This document shows positions 1 through 7,960 of a stretch of 64,000 nt of DNA, piece after piece. Made by a program: the position numbers and the translations under genes. This DNA is from Planococcus sp. MB-3u-03. Lineage in GTDB: Bacteria; Bacillota; Bacilli; Bacillales_A; Planococcaceae. The DNA lies in assembly GCF_002833405.1 (NCBI RefSeq), contig NZ_CP025135.1:1283501-1347500 (forward strand). The letters run 5' to 3'. Every line of letters starts with the position of its first letter. Position 1 is the stretch's first letter. Below the pieces are notes generated by a model. The model did no database searches, was not told where the DNA came from, and worked only from the letters and a program-made list of their open reading frames with translations.

Positions 1-214
1 ATGCGACGAATTGGGGATCGACGTAGTGGAGACGGCGTTCACGAAGCAGCAGGCACTTGAGATGGATGAATTCTTCATGTCTTCGACAACTTCCGAAGTC
101 ATGCCGGTCATTGAAATTTCTGGTCAGAAAATTGCGGACGGCACGCCTGGCGAATTGACGCGCAAACTGCAAAAAGCTTTTGAAGCGCGGATTAAATTGG
201 GCGTTATTTCCTGA
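1..214 (+). CDS. dat: D-alanine transaminase, C-terminal fragment
   Basis: The frame is already open at base 2 and ends at the TGA at 212-214, so the start lies outside the window. The visible 70 residues carry the SSTTSEV...IEISG stretch and the DGTPGELTRKLQ ending typical of the C-terminus of class IV PLP aminotransferases of the D-amino-acid transaminase type. This enzyme interconverts D-alanine and D-glutamate with their 2-oxo acids and so supplies peptidoglycan precursors. The catalytic lysine is upstream of the window. It is followed at once by a strong terminator, so it closes its transcription unit. Branched-chain aminotransferase is the alternative, but the TTSEV...G.PG pattern favours Dat. 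Confidence 0.85.
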   Translation, partial: CDELGIDVVETAFTKQQALEMDEFFMSSTTSEVMPVIEISGQKIADGTPGELTRKLQKAFEARIKLGVIS

Positions 215-239
215 TTCCTGCACTTATTATGCAATCCCG

Positions 240-267
240 GGACCAGCAAAGAGCTGGTCCTTTTTTT
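240..267 (+). terminator. Rho-independent terminator after dat
   Basis: Perfect 8-bp stem GGACCAGC (240-247) / GCTGGTCC (253-260) with a 5-nt loop, followed by seven T residues. Confidence 0.93.
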
Positions 268-302
268 ACGCCCGTCAGTTATAATGAATAGAGGTGATGA
301 CA

Positions 303-839
303 ATGAGCACGCATTATTTTATTGGGATCCGGATTCCGCAACAAGCAGCTGAAAAAATTGGGCAAGCGAGAGATTCGTGGGAGCTGACTACCCATAAGCG
401 TTCAACGCCTCCTGCAGATATGCATATTACCTTGATTTTTATTGGTGAAGACCGCTTCGATGAATTGGGAGAGATTGCCGAACGGCTCAGGCAAATCGAT
501 CAAGCGCCGTTTCGCTTACAGCTCGCCGGCGTGAAGACGTTCGGCAATCCCGAAACTCCACGCATCGTCTATGCCGCACTTTCTGACAGCCCTGAATTGA
601 TGGAACTTCAACACGCTGTGCAGCAACAGCTGGATCCATTGCAGCTTGCTACTGATCCGAAACCGTTTGTCCCTCATATCACGCTCGCCAGCCGCTGGAA
701 AGGCGGAAGCTTGCCGGAAAACTGGCCGCTGGAAGAGCTGGAATTTCCGGTCGATTCGTTCTCTTTATTCGAGATTCATCCACGCGAAACCCCGCGATAC
801 AAAGAAATTCAAACTTATCGATTGAAAGGCGGCGCTTAA
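303..839 (+). CDS. thpR: RNA 2',3'-cyclic phosphodiesterase (2H family)
   Basis: Protein of 178 residues of the 2H phosphoesterase (LigT/ThpR) family, which opens 2',3'-cyclic phosphate ends on RNA. The two signature HxT motifs are present: HITL at residues 41-44 and HITL at about 125-128, about the normal spacing for the two-lobed fold. Start choice: in-frame GTG (294), ATG (297) and ATG (303) are possible; the site GAGGTGA at 291-297 sits five bases before 303, so 303 is chosen. It corresponds to ytlP of B. subtilis and is 17 bases ahead of the lipid kinase gene, so the two are probably co-transcribed. Confidence 0.9.
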   Translation: MSTHYFIGIRIPQQAAEKIGQARDSWELTTHKRSTPPADMHITLIFIGEDRFDELGEIAERLRQIDQAPFRLQLAGVKTFGNPETPRIVYAALSDSPELMELQHAVQQQLDPLQLATDPKPFVPHITLASRWKGGSLPENWPLEELEFPVDSFSLFEIHPRETPRYKEIQTYRLKGGA

Positions 840-856
840 GCGTCAGGGAAACTACT

Positions 857-1768
857 ATGGAGATTGTCTTTATCATTAATCCAACAGCCGGCAACGGGGC
901 GGCACTTAGGAAATGGCGCAAGTTTTCCGAAACGATCGATTTCCCCTACGAACAATTCGTCACTCGTTCTCCAGGACATGCGTTTCAATTGGTCGAACAA
1001 TTGAAACAAAGGGAACGGAAAACCTTGGTGATCGGCTTTGGCGGAGATGGGACGATGCGTGAAATTGCTGCAGCTGCGGCCGGGGCGGAGCTTTTATTCA
1101 TCGCTTCGGTTCCCGCCGGGTCGGGCAATGATTTTGCCCGCAGCTTCAGCTGTTTTGCCATGGCGCATGAAATCAGCCGTTTTTTGGCATGCCCTGGAGG
1201 ATTGCTGACCGATATCGGGCAAGTAGGAGTTAAATCGGAGCAGCTATTTGCCAGCAGTTCCGGCATCGGCTTTGACGCAGCTGTCGCACATGCTGTCAAT
1301 CATTCGCGAATGAAACGATGGCTGAATAAATTCGGTCTCGGCAAATTGGCGTATTTGATTTTCGTCGTCACGACATTGTTTGCATTCAAGAAGTTCCGCC
1401 TGACGGTCGAATCGGATGAAGCGCTGTACCATTACGAGGACGTATGGCTCGCCACCGTCAGCAATCAGCCGTATTTTGGCGGCGGTATGAAGATTTCACC
1501 TAATTCGTCTGTCCATGATGGCCAGCTCGAATTGACGGTCGTTCACCGTCTGCCGAGATTGAAACTACTGGCCGTTTTTGGTACGGTATTTAGCGGAAGC
1601 CATACGAAATTTTCGGAAGTCGTGCAGTTCAGCGGTAAACATTTTTCGCTCGCAGTGGATCGCCCAGTGCCGCGCCATATGGATGGGGACGATGCGGGAA
1701 TGGCGGATGCGCAAGAACCACTCGAGTTTCGCGTATCAACAAAACAATGGCAACAAGCAAAATTATAA
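857..1768 (+). CDS. ytlR: Diacylglycerol/lipid kinase family protein (YtlR-like)
   Basis: 303-residue member of the diacylglycerol kinase catalytic (DAGK_cat) family. The N-terminus has the nucleotide-binding NPTAGNG loop (about residues 8-14) and the family hallmark GGDGT at 62-66; SGNDFARS follows at about 92. The C-terminal half is the beta-rich lipid-binding domain (YFGGGMKISP). The family phosphorylates membrane lipids such as diacylglycerol or undecaprenol; the exact substrate of YtlR is not clear from sequence. It has no membrane segment. It lies between thpR and trmB, as ytlR does in B. subtilis, and ends 21 bases before trmB. Confidence 0.87.
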   Translation: MEIVFIINPTAGNGAALRKWRKFSETIDFPYEQFVTRSPGHAFQLVEQLKQRERKTLVIGFGGDGTMREIAAAAAGAELLFIASVPAGSGNDFARSFSCFAMAHEISRFLACPGGLLTDIGQVGVKSEQLFASSSGIGFDAAVAHAVNHSRMKRWLNKFGLGKLAYLIFVVTTLFAFKKFRLTVESDEALYHYEDVWLATVSNQPYFGGGMKISPNSSVHDGQLELTVVHRLPRLKLLAVFGTVFSGSHTKFSEVVQFSGKHFSLAVDRPVPRHMDGDDAGMADAQEPLEFRVSTKQWQQAKL

Positions 1769-1789
1769 GCAGAAAGAGGATGTCTATAC

Positions 1790-2437
1790 ATGAGAGCAAG
1801 ATATAAACCATGGGCGGCGGATTTGATCGAAGCCCATCCGGAAATCGTCATTCCGAACCCGGAAGCGCTAAAAGGCAAATGGCACGAAGAGTTCGGCAAT
1901 GACCACCCGATCCACATCGAGGCCGGAAGCGGGAAAGGCCGTTTCATTACGGGCATGGCACAAGCCAATCCGGATATTAATTACATTGGGATTGAACTGT
2001 TCGAAAGCGTGATCGTGACAGCACTTCAAGGGGCGTTAGAGCCGGAAGGCGGCATCCCGAACCTGCGCCTCTTGCAAGTGAACGCGCAGGAACTTGAAAC
2101 GTTTTTCGAAGCAGGCGAGATCGATCGCGTTTACTTGAACTTTTCGGATCCTTGGCCGAAGACGCGACACGCGAAACGGCGTTTGACGCATGAGAGTTTT
2201 TTGAAATTGTATGAACGTGTGTTGCCTGAAGGGGGCGAAATTCATTTCAAGACCGATAACCGCGGGCTTTTTGAATATTCGCTCACGAGCATTTCCGAAT
2301 ATGGTATGTTATTGAAGGATGTATCGCTGGATCTTCATGCCAATGAACCGGAATGGAATATCATGACGGAATATGAAGAGAAGTTTTTGAAAAAAGGGCA
2401 GCCGATCTACCGGCTGGAGGCGAAATTCCAAGCGTAA
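1790..2437 (+). CDS. trmB: tRNA (guanine-N7-)-methyltransferase
   Basis: 215-residue class I SAM-dependent enzyme that makes m7G46 in the tRNA variable loop. The SAM-binding motif EAGSGKGRF begins at residue 44, and the TrmB-specific [15 protein letters not shown] block occurs at about residues 116-130; its Asp and the basic stretch form the catalytic and tRNA-binding site. The length is normal for a Firmicute TrmB. The AAAGAGGATG site before the ATG is adequate. Gene order ytlR-trmB-ytnP is as in Bacillus, and it reads into the next gene with a 25-base gap holding AAGGGGGAG. Confidence 0.96.
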   Translation: MRARYKPWAADLIEAHPEIVIPNPEALKGKWHEEFGNDHPIHIEAGSGKGRFITGMAQANPDINYIGIELFESVIVTALQGALEPEGGIPNLRLLQVNAQELETFFEAGEIDRVYLNFSDPWPKTRHAKRRLTHESFLKLYERVLPEGGEIHFKTDNRGLFEYSLTSISEYGMLLKDVSLDLHANEPEWNIMTEYEEKFLKKGQPIYRLEAKFQA

Positions 2438-2462
2438 CATCAACTCATAAGGGGGAGTTTGT

Positions 2463-3319
2463 ATGCAGAAATTTCAATTTCACGACATGTTGTTAACTTG
2501 GCTTGATGGGGGAACGACTTGGCTCGACGGAGGCACGATGTTCGGGGTCGTCCCGAAAGTGGTGTGGTCGAAACGCTATCCTGCAAATGAGCAGAACCAG
2601 ATCGAATTGCCGACACATCCGATTTTGGTGCAATTCGATGGGCATTACATCCTCGTCGACAGCGGCCTCGGCAATGGCAAATTGACCGATCGCCAAAAGC
2701 GCAATCTGGGCGTTTCCTCGGAATCACGTGTGGAAGAGGAGCTGGAAGAGCTTGGCTTGTCTGCACAAGATATCGACACGGTCTTGATGACGCATCTACA
2801 CGGCGATCACGCGGCTGGCCTGACGAAAAAGCAGGGCGAGGCATATGTGTCTGCGTTCCCGAACGCAAAAATTTACGTATCGGCTGTGGAATGGGAGGAA
2901 ATGCAAAACCCGAACATCCGCTCACGCAATACGTATTGGAAAGAAAATTGGGAGCCGATCACCGGACAGGTCGAAACCTTTGCCGACAAAGTGACCGTTT
3001 TCGATGCAATCACCATGATCCATACGGGGGGCCATTCAAACGGGCATAGTGTCATCAAATTTGAACAGAATGGGGAGACGGTTCTCCACATGGGTGACAT
3101 CATGCCGACCCATGCACACCAAAATCCACTGTGGGTATTGGCGTTTGACGATTACCCGATGGACTCGATCTATGCAAAAGACAAGCTGATGAAAGAAGCG
3201 CTGCCGGGCAATTTCTATTTCAGCTTCTATCACGATGCTTTTACCGCCTCATCAAATGGAACGAGGACGGCAAAGAAATCATTGATGCACTGGAACGTAA
3301 AGATAAAGTGTTTGAATAA
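2463..3319 (+). CDS. ytnP: MBL-fold hydrolase, YtnP-type quorum-quenching lactonase (frame break near 3240)
   Basis: Metallo-beta-lactamase fold protein with the metal motif [11 protein letters not shown] (about residues 111-121) and further His/Asp ligands at GGHSNGH and HMGDI. The closest named homologue is B. subtilis YtnP, reported to degrade N-acyl homoserine lactones and related lactone signals; the substrate here is inferred. The open frame runs past the natural end because one T is missing in the TTTT run at 3239-3242. Restoring it gives [18 protein letters not shown] and a stop at 3317-3319, for a 285-residue protein of normal size. The repeat-looking [14 protein letters not shown]-terminus is a family trait. 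A two-way terminator follows. Confidence 0.85.
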
Positions 3320-3325
3320 AAAGCC

Positions 3326-3359
3326 AAAACGCCCTGCGGATATACCGCAGGGCGTTTTA
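3326..3359. terminator. Bidirectional terminator between ytnP and the PepSY gene
   Basis: Stem AAACGCCCTGCGG (3327-3339) / CCGCAGGGCGTTT (3345-3357) with a short loop, flanked by A and T runs. It can end both converging units. Confidence 0.88.
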
Positions 3360-3370
3360 ACGTGGGTCTT

Positions 3371-3683
3371 CTATGATTTGGTGACTTCAAGACAGCTCCT
3401 GTATAGGCATCGGCCAGAAACTCATATTGCTCGAGTTCATCGTTGCGGTGGCGCGTGATGCCGCCTTTATACACTTCGGTCTTGACCGCATGTTGTTTGT
3501 AAGGCTCGGTTTTCATAAAGATCCACGAACCGTCGATCGGTCCTTCTTCTTTGAAGGACTGTTTGACTTTCTTCAACACATCATCGGCCGGGTAAAGCGT
3601 CTGTTTGTTTTCGTAAACTTCCTTTGCGATATAGGCTGCGGCTGCACCGGCAGCAAATCCAACGAGCAAATCACGATTTTCAT
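3371..3683 (-). CDS. ytzB: Small membrane-anchored PepSY-like protein, YtzB type (two frame breaks)
   Basis: After adding two bases this gives a 104-residue protein: an N-terminal membrane segment ([16 protein letters not shown]) and a PepSY-like domain ([11 protein letters not shown] ... [10 protein letters not shown] ... [13 protein letters not shown]). PepSY domains are extracytoplasmic and are thought to restrain peptidases; the partner is unknown. Start: ATG at 3683 follows AAAGGAGGG, but reading on needs one extra A in the AAAA run (3677-3680) to give MKNRDLLVG. The natural end needs one more base near 3385-3392 to give LEVTKS and the TAG at 3371-3373, just outside the terminator. It converges on ytnP and lies divergent to ytoP, as ytzB does in B. 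subtilis. Confidence 0.75.
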
Positions 3684-3853
3684 GAAAACCCTCCTTTGCA
3701 TTCTGGCTAAATTGTACCATAAAGCGGAAAATACACGCCACGAACTGTAAACACTCAAAATATTTCGTCAATCGAACTACCTGAACTGGCATTCACAAGG
3801 AAAAGCTCTAAACTGATAAAGGATACACTTACATATTTTTCAAGGGGAACAAA

Positions 3854-4925
3854 ATGAACCAGGATACAAGAGCGATGTTTAAAACTTTAACCGAGCTTCC
3901 AGGAGCACCCGGCAATGAACACGCCGTGCGCAAGTTCATGCGCAGCGAGCTTGAAAATATTCGGACGACATTATTTCGGATAACCTCGGCAGCATATTCG
4001 GCGTCAAAAAGGCGCACAAGATGGGCCGCGCGTCATGGTAGCCGGCCATATGGACGAAGTCGGATTCATGGTCACGCAAATCACCGATAATGGCATGCTG
4101 CGCTTTCAGCCCCTCGGCGGCTGGTGGAATCAAGTCATGCTCGCCATGCGTGTGGACGTGGTTGCAGGAGACCGCATCGTTCCGGGCGTCGTCGGGTCAA
4201 TCCCGCCGCATCTGCTGGATGAAGCGACGCGCCAAAAGCCGATGGACATCAAGAACATGCTGATCGATATCGGCGCAGATGATAAGGAAGATGCATTATC
4301 AATGGGCGTTCGCCCTGGACAGCAAATCGTCCCATTCAGCCCGTTCACGCCGATGGCCAATGACAAGAAAATCATGGCAAAAGCGTGGGACAACCGCTAT
4401 GGTTGCGGCTTATCGATTGAATTGCTGAAAGAATTGCAAGGCGAGTCCTTGCCGAACCAATTGTTCTCCGGTGCGACGGTCATGGAAGAAGTCGGCCTTC
4501 GCGGAGCGCAGACGGCAGCTAATCTGATCCAGCCAGATATCTTCTATGCGCTGGACGCAAGCCCGGCAAACGATGCGACAGGGGACAAGAACGAATTCGG
4601 CCAACTAGGGAAAGGGGCGCTTTTGCGCATCCTCGATCGCACGATGGTCACGCATCGCGGCATGCGCGAATTCATTTTGGATACGGCCGAAACGCATAAC
4701 ATCCCGTATCAATACTTCGTCTCGCAAGGCGGGACCGATGCTGGGAAAGTCCACATCGCCAACGAAGGGATTCCGAGTTCTGTCATCGGCATCTGCTCAC
4801 GCTATATCCATACTTCCGCTTCGGTCATCCACACAGACGATTACGCAGCAGCCAAAGAGCTGCTCGTGAAACTGGTGAAAGCAACAGACCGGTCGACGAT
4901 TGACACAATCAAACAAAACGTCTGA
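3854..4925 (+). CDS. ytoP: M42 family glutamyl aminopeptidase-like metallopeptidase (two frame breaks)
   Basis: M42 (PepA/FrvX) cobalt- or zinc-dependent aminopeptidase, 357 residues once two bases are restored. Metal and catalytic motifs are all present: [28 protein letters not shown] (catalytic Glu pair) and the ALDASPAND region. The frame moves twice in the first 60 codons: one A is missing at 3954-3957 (ELEKYSDD is restored) and one G at 4023-4025 ([14 protein letters not shown] is restored). The start ATG at 3854 has CAAGGGG upstream. A terminator follows the stop. The family trims peptides in the cytosol, often as large dodecamers. Confidence 0.9.
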
Positions 4926-4928
4926 CGA

Positions 4929-4953
4929 AAAGCGGCCCCCGGGCCGCTTTTTA
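4929..4953 (+). terminator. Terminator after ytoP
   Basis: GC-rich stem AAGCGGCC (4930-4937) / GGCCGCTT (4942-4949) followed by TTTT. Confidence 0.83.
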
Positions 4954-4999
4954 TCTGGTTACGAATACAAATTTGACGTGATGTAAAGGAGAGGCAACT

Positions 5000-5509
5000 A
5001 TGAAATTATGTGTGGCATCGACCAATCCGGCTAAAACCGGGGCAGTCGCATCAGCTCTTGAGAAATTAGGCATTCAGGCAGAGATTAATCAACAAGAAGC
5101 ACAATCAGGTGTTTCAGCACAGCCATTCTCCATTGAAGAAACCAGAGTGGGAGCGATCAATCGCGCGCATCATGTGCTTGGGGATTGTGACGCGGCGATC
5201 GGATTGGAAGGCGGCGTCTTTGAACTCGAAGGGACATTGTATCTATGCAATTGGGGAGCACTCGTTACGTCTGGTGGAGCAGTTTATGTTGCAGGCGGTG
5301 CGCAAGTTCCATTGCCTGCGGAAGTTGCCATGCTCTTGCGTGCTGGCGAAGAGCTCGGGCCTGTCATGGACCGCTATGCACAGGAAACAGGCATCCGCCA
5401 TCATAAAGGGGCGATCGGCATTTTGACTGCCGGCAAGCTGAACCGTGTCGAGATGTTTTCCCAAATCATCGTTTTATTGTTCGGGCAATGGCAGGCAAAC
5501 AGCGATTAA
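5000..5509 (+). CDS. DUF84 family NTPase (inosine/xanthosine triphosphatase-like)
   Basis: 169-residue protein starting MKLCVASTNPAKTGAV, the substrate loop of the DUF84/YjjX family, which shares the ITPase (Maf/HAM1) fold. Other signatures are QPFSIEET.VGAINRA and AIGLEGGVFE. Members hydrolyse non-canonical purine triphosphates such as ITP and XTP and keep them out of nucleic acids. The ATG at 5000 has AAAGGAGAGG upstream. It stands between two terminator-bounded blocks and appears to be its own unit. The general family call is firm; the exact nucleotide preference is not visible. Confidence 0.8.
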   Translation: MKLCVASTNPAKTGAVASALEKLGIQAEINQQEAQSGVSAQPFSIEETRVGAINRAHHVLGDCDAAIGLEGGVFELEGTLYLCNWGALVTSGGAVYVAGGAQVPLPAEVAMLLRAGEELGPVMDRYAQETGIRHHKGAIGILTAGKLNRVEMFSQIIVLLFGQWQANSD

Positions 5510-5631
5510 GTTGCATGTGCCCATAAACATCTTTAAAATGTAGCTAGAAAAGAAAAGCATATTCAATCAAGCCCATTTCGCTGTGCTATTGAGGAAACGG
5601 GCGGCCGATGGAGAAAAGAGGGGGAAATGCT

Positions 5632-6150
5632 GTGCTTCGAATGGGTTTACAAATGATGTTGTTTTCGTCAGTCTTGGTTCTCGCCGGCTGCGTCAGTCCT
5701 GAGGACGATCTGGTGGAAGGCGTTTCAAGCGCCAGGGCGGCATTTGAAGAGGAAGCGCCGGAACCGAATGAAACGGCCGGCGAAACGGAGCTCTATGTGC
5801 CCGGGGGCTATGAAGTGGAACAGCCTTCAGATGATCATAATGTATTGATCACCCGCGGCAGCCAAGCGTTTGCGTTGTTCCTCAACCCAAACGAAGCACC
5901 GGACAGCACGTTCTTCTATGATTTGCAAAAAGCGAATCCGGAAGAAACATGGCTTGCTGATGAGAAATTCAGCCAGCATGGCCGGTTCGGGTTCGTCACT
6001 GTGCGGACGGTTGCAGAAGACCGCTATGAATTGGTGGTCAGTTCCGGAGGCGCGAAACTTTCAACGATTACAGAGCAAGCAGCGCTTCGAAACCATATGG
6101 AATGGATGATGAAAACCACCCGTTCCATCGAAGCGGCACAAGAGGAGTGA
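5632..6150 (+). CDS. Predicted lipoprotein of unknown function
   Basis: I do not recognise this protein. A GTG start at 5632 is chosen over the ATG at 5608 because GAGGGGG lies seven bases before it. That gives 172 residues beginning with a short lipoprotein signal whose lipobox LAGC puts the lipidated cysteine at residue 20. The next 40 residues are acidic and Pro/Glu-rich linker. The rest is a compact soluble domain (ELYVPGGYEVEQ...NVLITRGSQAFALFLNP...ERYELVVSSGGAKLS) likely exposed outside the membrane. It ends five bases before ytpP, so co-expression is likely. B. subtilis has no gene at this spot. Confidence 0.75.
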   Translation: MLRMGLQMMLFSSVLVLAGCVSPEDDLVEGVSSARAAFEEEAPEPNETAGETELYVPGGYEVEQPSDDHNVLITRGSQAFALFLNPNEAPDSTFFYDLQKANPEETWLADEKFSQHGRFGFVTVRTVAEDRYELVVSSGGAKLSTITEQAALRNHMEWMMKTTRSIEAAQEE

Positions 6151-6155
6151 ACAAC

Positions 6156-6473
6156 ATGGAAAAATTGCAGTCAGTCCAGCAATTCACGCAGCTGGCAAAC
6201 TCAGAGAACGTCATCTTCATGTTTACGGCTGGATGGTGCCCCGATTGCCGGGTGATCGATCCCATCATGCCAGACATTGAAAAGAAATTCAGCGACTATA
6301 CTTTTGTCTCGGTCGACCGGGACGAATTCATCGATCTATGCATCGAAAAAGATATTTATGGAATCCCGAGCTTCCTCGGATTCCGTGAGGGACAAGAACA
6401 AGGGCGTTTCGTCAGCCGCGACCGCAAGACGCAGGAGGAAATTGAATCGTTTATCTCCAACCTGTCGAAATAA
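6156..6473 (+). CDS. ytpP: Thioredoxin-family protein YtpP
   Basis: 105-residue single-domain thioredoxin fold with the active-site motif WCPDC (about residues 28-32) and the cis-proline in YGIPSFLGF. The WCPDC centre differs from the WCGPC of thioredoxin, so its redox partner is probably distinct. The ATG at 6156 follows GAGGAGTGA. It sits between the lipoprotein gene and ytpQ, the same ytpP-ytpQ-ytpR order as in Bacillus. A strong hairpin without a clean T-tract follows the stop. Confidence 0.9.
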   Translation: MEKLQSVQQFTQLANSENVIFMFTAGWCPDCRVIDPIMPDIEKKFSDYTFVSVDRDEFIDLCIEKDIYGIPSFLGFREGQEQGRFVSRDRKTQEEIESFISNLSK

Positions 6474-6479
6474 AAGGGA

Positions 6480-6512
6480 AAACGGTTCTCCTGTCTGCAG
6501 GATGAACCGTTT
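6480..6512 (+). promoter_or_regulatory. Intercistronic hairpin between ytpP and ytpQ
   Basis: AAACGGTTC (6480-6488) pairs with GAACCGTTT (6504-6512), and inside it TCCTG pairs with CAGGA around a TCTG loop, so about 14 pairs in all. The tail TTTGTTTGTG is a poor T-tract. It could be a weak terminator, an RNA processing site or an mRNA end-stabiliser. Confidence 0.55.
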
Positions 6513-6537
6513 GTTTGTGAAAAGGAGGAAATTAGGA

Positions 6538-7353
6538 ATGAAATCCGCCGAGTTATTTACTATACTGAAAGAGCGGGTTGCAAATGACCAGTTGAGCTGG
6601 ACATTGGACCGCCAAAAAGATATCGCAAATGTTAGGCATAAAAAGCTGGGGAAAGGCATGACCATTTCCTTGCCGCAAGTGATCAACCGTTTCGAAACGA
6701 AAGGCGATTCAGCAATCGAAGAAATCGCCTATACAATTTCCGAGACCTTCCAAGCGATGGAACGGGAGTCAGCAGGGGAATTGCCAGGCGAACAACATAT
6801 TTACCCGGTCATCCGCTCGACTTCGTTTCCGGAAGAATCGCGTGAAGGCCATCGCTTCCTGACTTCGCCGCATACAGCAGAAACGCGTATTTATTACGCA
6901 CTCGATGCCGGGACGACTTACCGGCTGATCGATGAAAAAGTGTTGGAAAGCCTAGCGCTGACAGCGGAACAAGTGCAGGAGATCGCTAAATTCCAAGTGA
7001 AGAAGTTGAAGACGGCTGTCAAAGAAGACCATGTGGCAGGAAATGTCTTCTATTTCCTGAACGAAAACGATGGTTATGATGCCACGCGCATCTTGAATGA
7101 AACATTTTTGAAAGACATGAAAAAGAAAGTACAAGGGGACATGACAGTCTCAGTGCCCCATCAGGACGTCTTGATCATCGGTGATATCCGCAACGAGACC
7201 GGATACGATGTGCTTGCCCAGATGGCAATGCATTTCTTCACGAATGGCAAAGTGCCGATTACGTCCTTGTCGTTCGTCTATGAAAACGAGGCGCTTGAAC
7301 CGATATTCATCTTAGCGAAAAACAGACCCGAGAAGGAGAACGATAAAAAATGA
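6538..7353 (+). CDS. ytpQ: DUF1444 family protein YtpQ
   Basis: 271-residue soluble protein of the DUF1444/UPF0354 family, function unknown. The ATG at 6538 follows AAAGGAGGAA; the longer open frame upstream runs through ytpP in another frame and is rejected. Recognisable family stretches are FTILKERV, PVIRSTSFPEES and GDIRNETGYDVLAQMAMHFF. No membrane segments or catalytic motif stand out. Its stop overlaps the ytpR start (ATGA at 7350-7353), so translation of the two is probably coupled. Confidence 0.85.
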   Translation: MKSAELFTILKERVANDQLSWTLDRQKDIANVRHKKLGKGMTISLPQVINRFETKGDSAIEEIAYTISETFQAMERESAGELPGEQHIYPVIRSTSFPEESREGHRFLTSPHTAETRIYYALDAGTTYRLIDEKVLESLALTAEQVQEIAKFQVKKLKTAVKEDHVAGNVFYFLNENDGYDATRILNETFLKDMKKKVQGDMTVSVPHQDVLIIGDIRNETGYDVLAQMAMHFFTNGKVPITSLSFVYENEALEPIFILAKNRPEKENDKK

Positions 7354-7958
7354 ATGCATTCTATAATAAACAAGGCGTCGGCGATGTGCTGCTCGTCCAA
7401 TTGACATTGGAAAAACCGGAAAAAATCCATACGGAACAATTTGGGGATGTGACCTTGATCAAAAATGACCAACAGGAAATCGCCGGTTTCAACTTGTTCC
7501 AAGCAAGCGATTATGCAGACTTACAGGAAGGGCAGCCTGTAGAAGTGACGGAAGCACTCGTGACAGCGCTTCAAAATGCATTGGAGAAAAACGGTGTTTC
7601 TCATACCCTGGAAGTCGATTTGACCCCGAAATTTGTCGTCGGTTATGTGGAGTCTAAAGACAAGCACCCGAATGCCGACAAATTGAATGTGTGCCAAGTG
7701 GCAGTCGGCGAAGAAACCTTGCAAATCGTTTGCGGCGCGCCGAATGTGGAAGCGGGCCAAAAAGTGGTCGTTGCTAAAGTAGGGGCGGTCATGCCTTCTG
7801 GGATGATCATCCGCGACGCAGAACTACGCGGCGTCGCTTCTAGCGGCATGATCTGCTCAGGGAAAGAATTGGACTTGCCGGATGCACCGGCGGAAAAAGG
7901 AATTTTGGTATTGCCGGAAGATGCGCAAACAGGATCTCCATTTGAAATGAAGGTGTAA
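7350..7958 (+). CDS. ytpR: YtpR family tRNA-binding domain protein
   Basis: 202 residues: an N-terminal DUF4479 region and a C-terminal EMAP/tRNA-binding OB fold, as found at the N-terminus of bacterial PheT. Signature: FVVGYVESKDKHPNADKLNVCQV, then QIVCGAPNV, VVVAKVGAVMPSG and the closing SSGMICSGKELDL (quoted here in short pieces). The free-standing protein binds RNA; its cellular target is not established. It overlaps ytpQ by four bases and is followed two bases later by sftA, so all four genes ytpP-Q-R-sftA are one operon. Confidence 0.9.
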   Translation: MNAFYNKQGVGDVLLVQLTLEKPEKIHTEQFGDVTLIKNDQQEIAGFNLFQASDYADLQEGQPVEVTEALVTALQNALEKNGVSHTLEVDLTPKFVVGYVESKDKHPNADKLNVCQVAVGEETLQIVCGAPNVEAGQKVVVAKVGAVMPSGMIIRDAELRGVASSGMICSGKELDLPDAPAEKGILVLPEDAQTGSPFEMKV

Positions 7959-7960
7959 CG

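Noticed and set aside
2490..2540. Apparent tandem duplication [14 protein letters not shown] in YtnP
   Set aside because: B. subtilis YtnP has the same repeated pattern at its N-terminus, so it is a family feature and not a local event.
5510..5631. Possible small RNA or gene in the gap before the lipoprotein
   Set aside because: No hairpin with T-tract, promoter pair or coding frame with a ribosome site was found.
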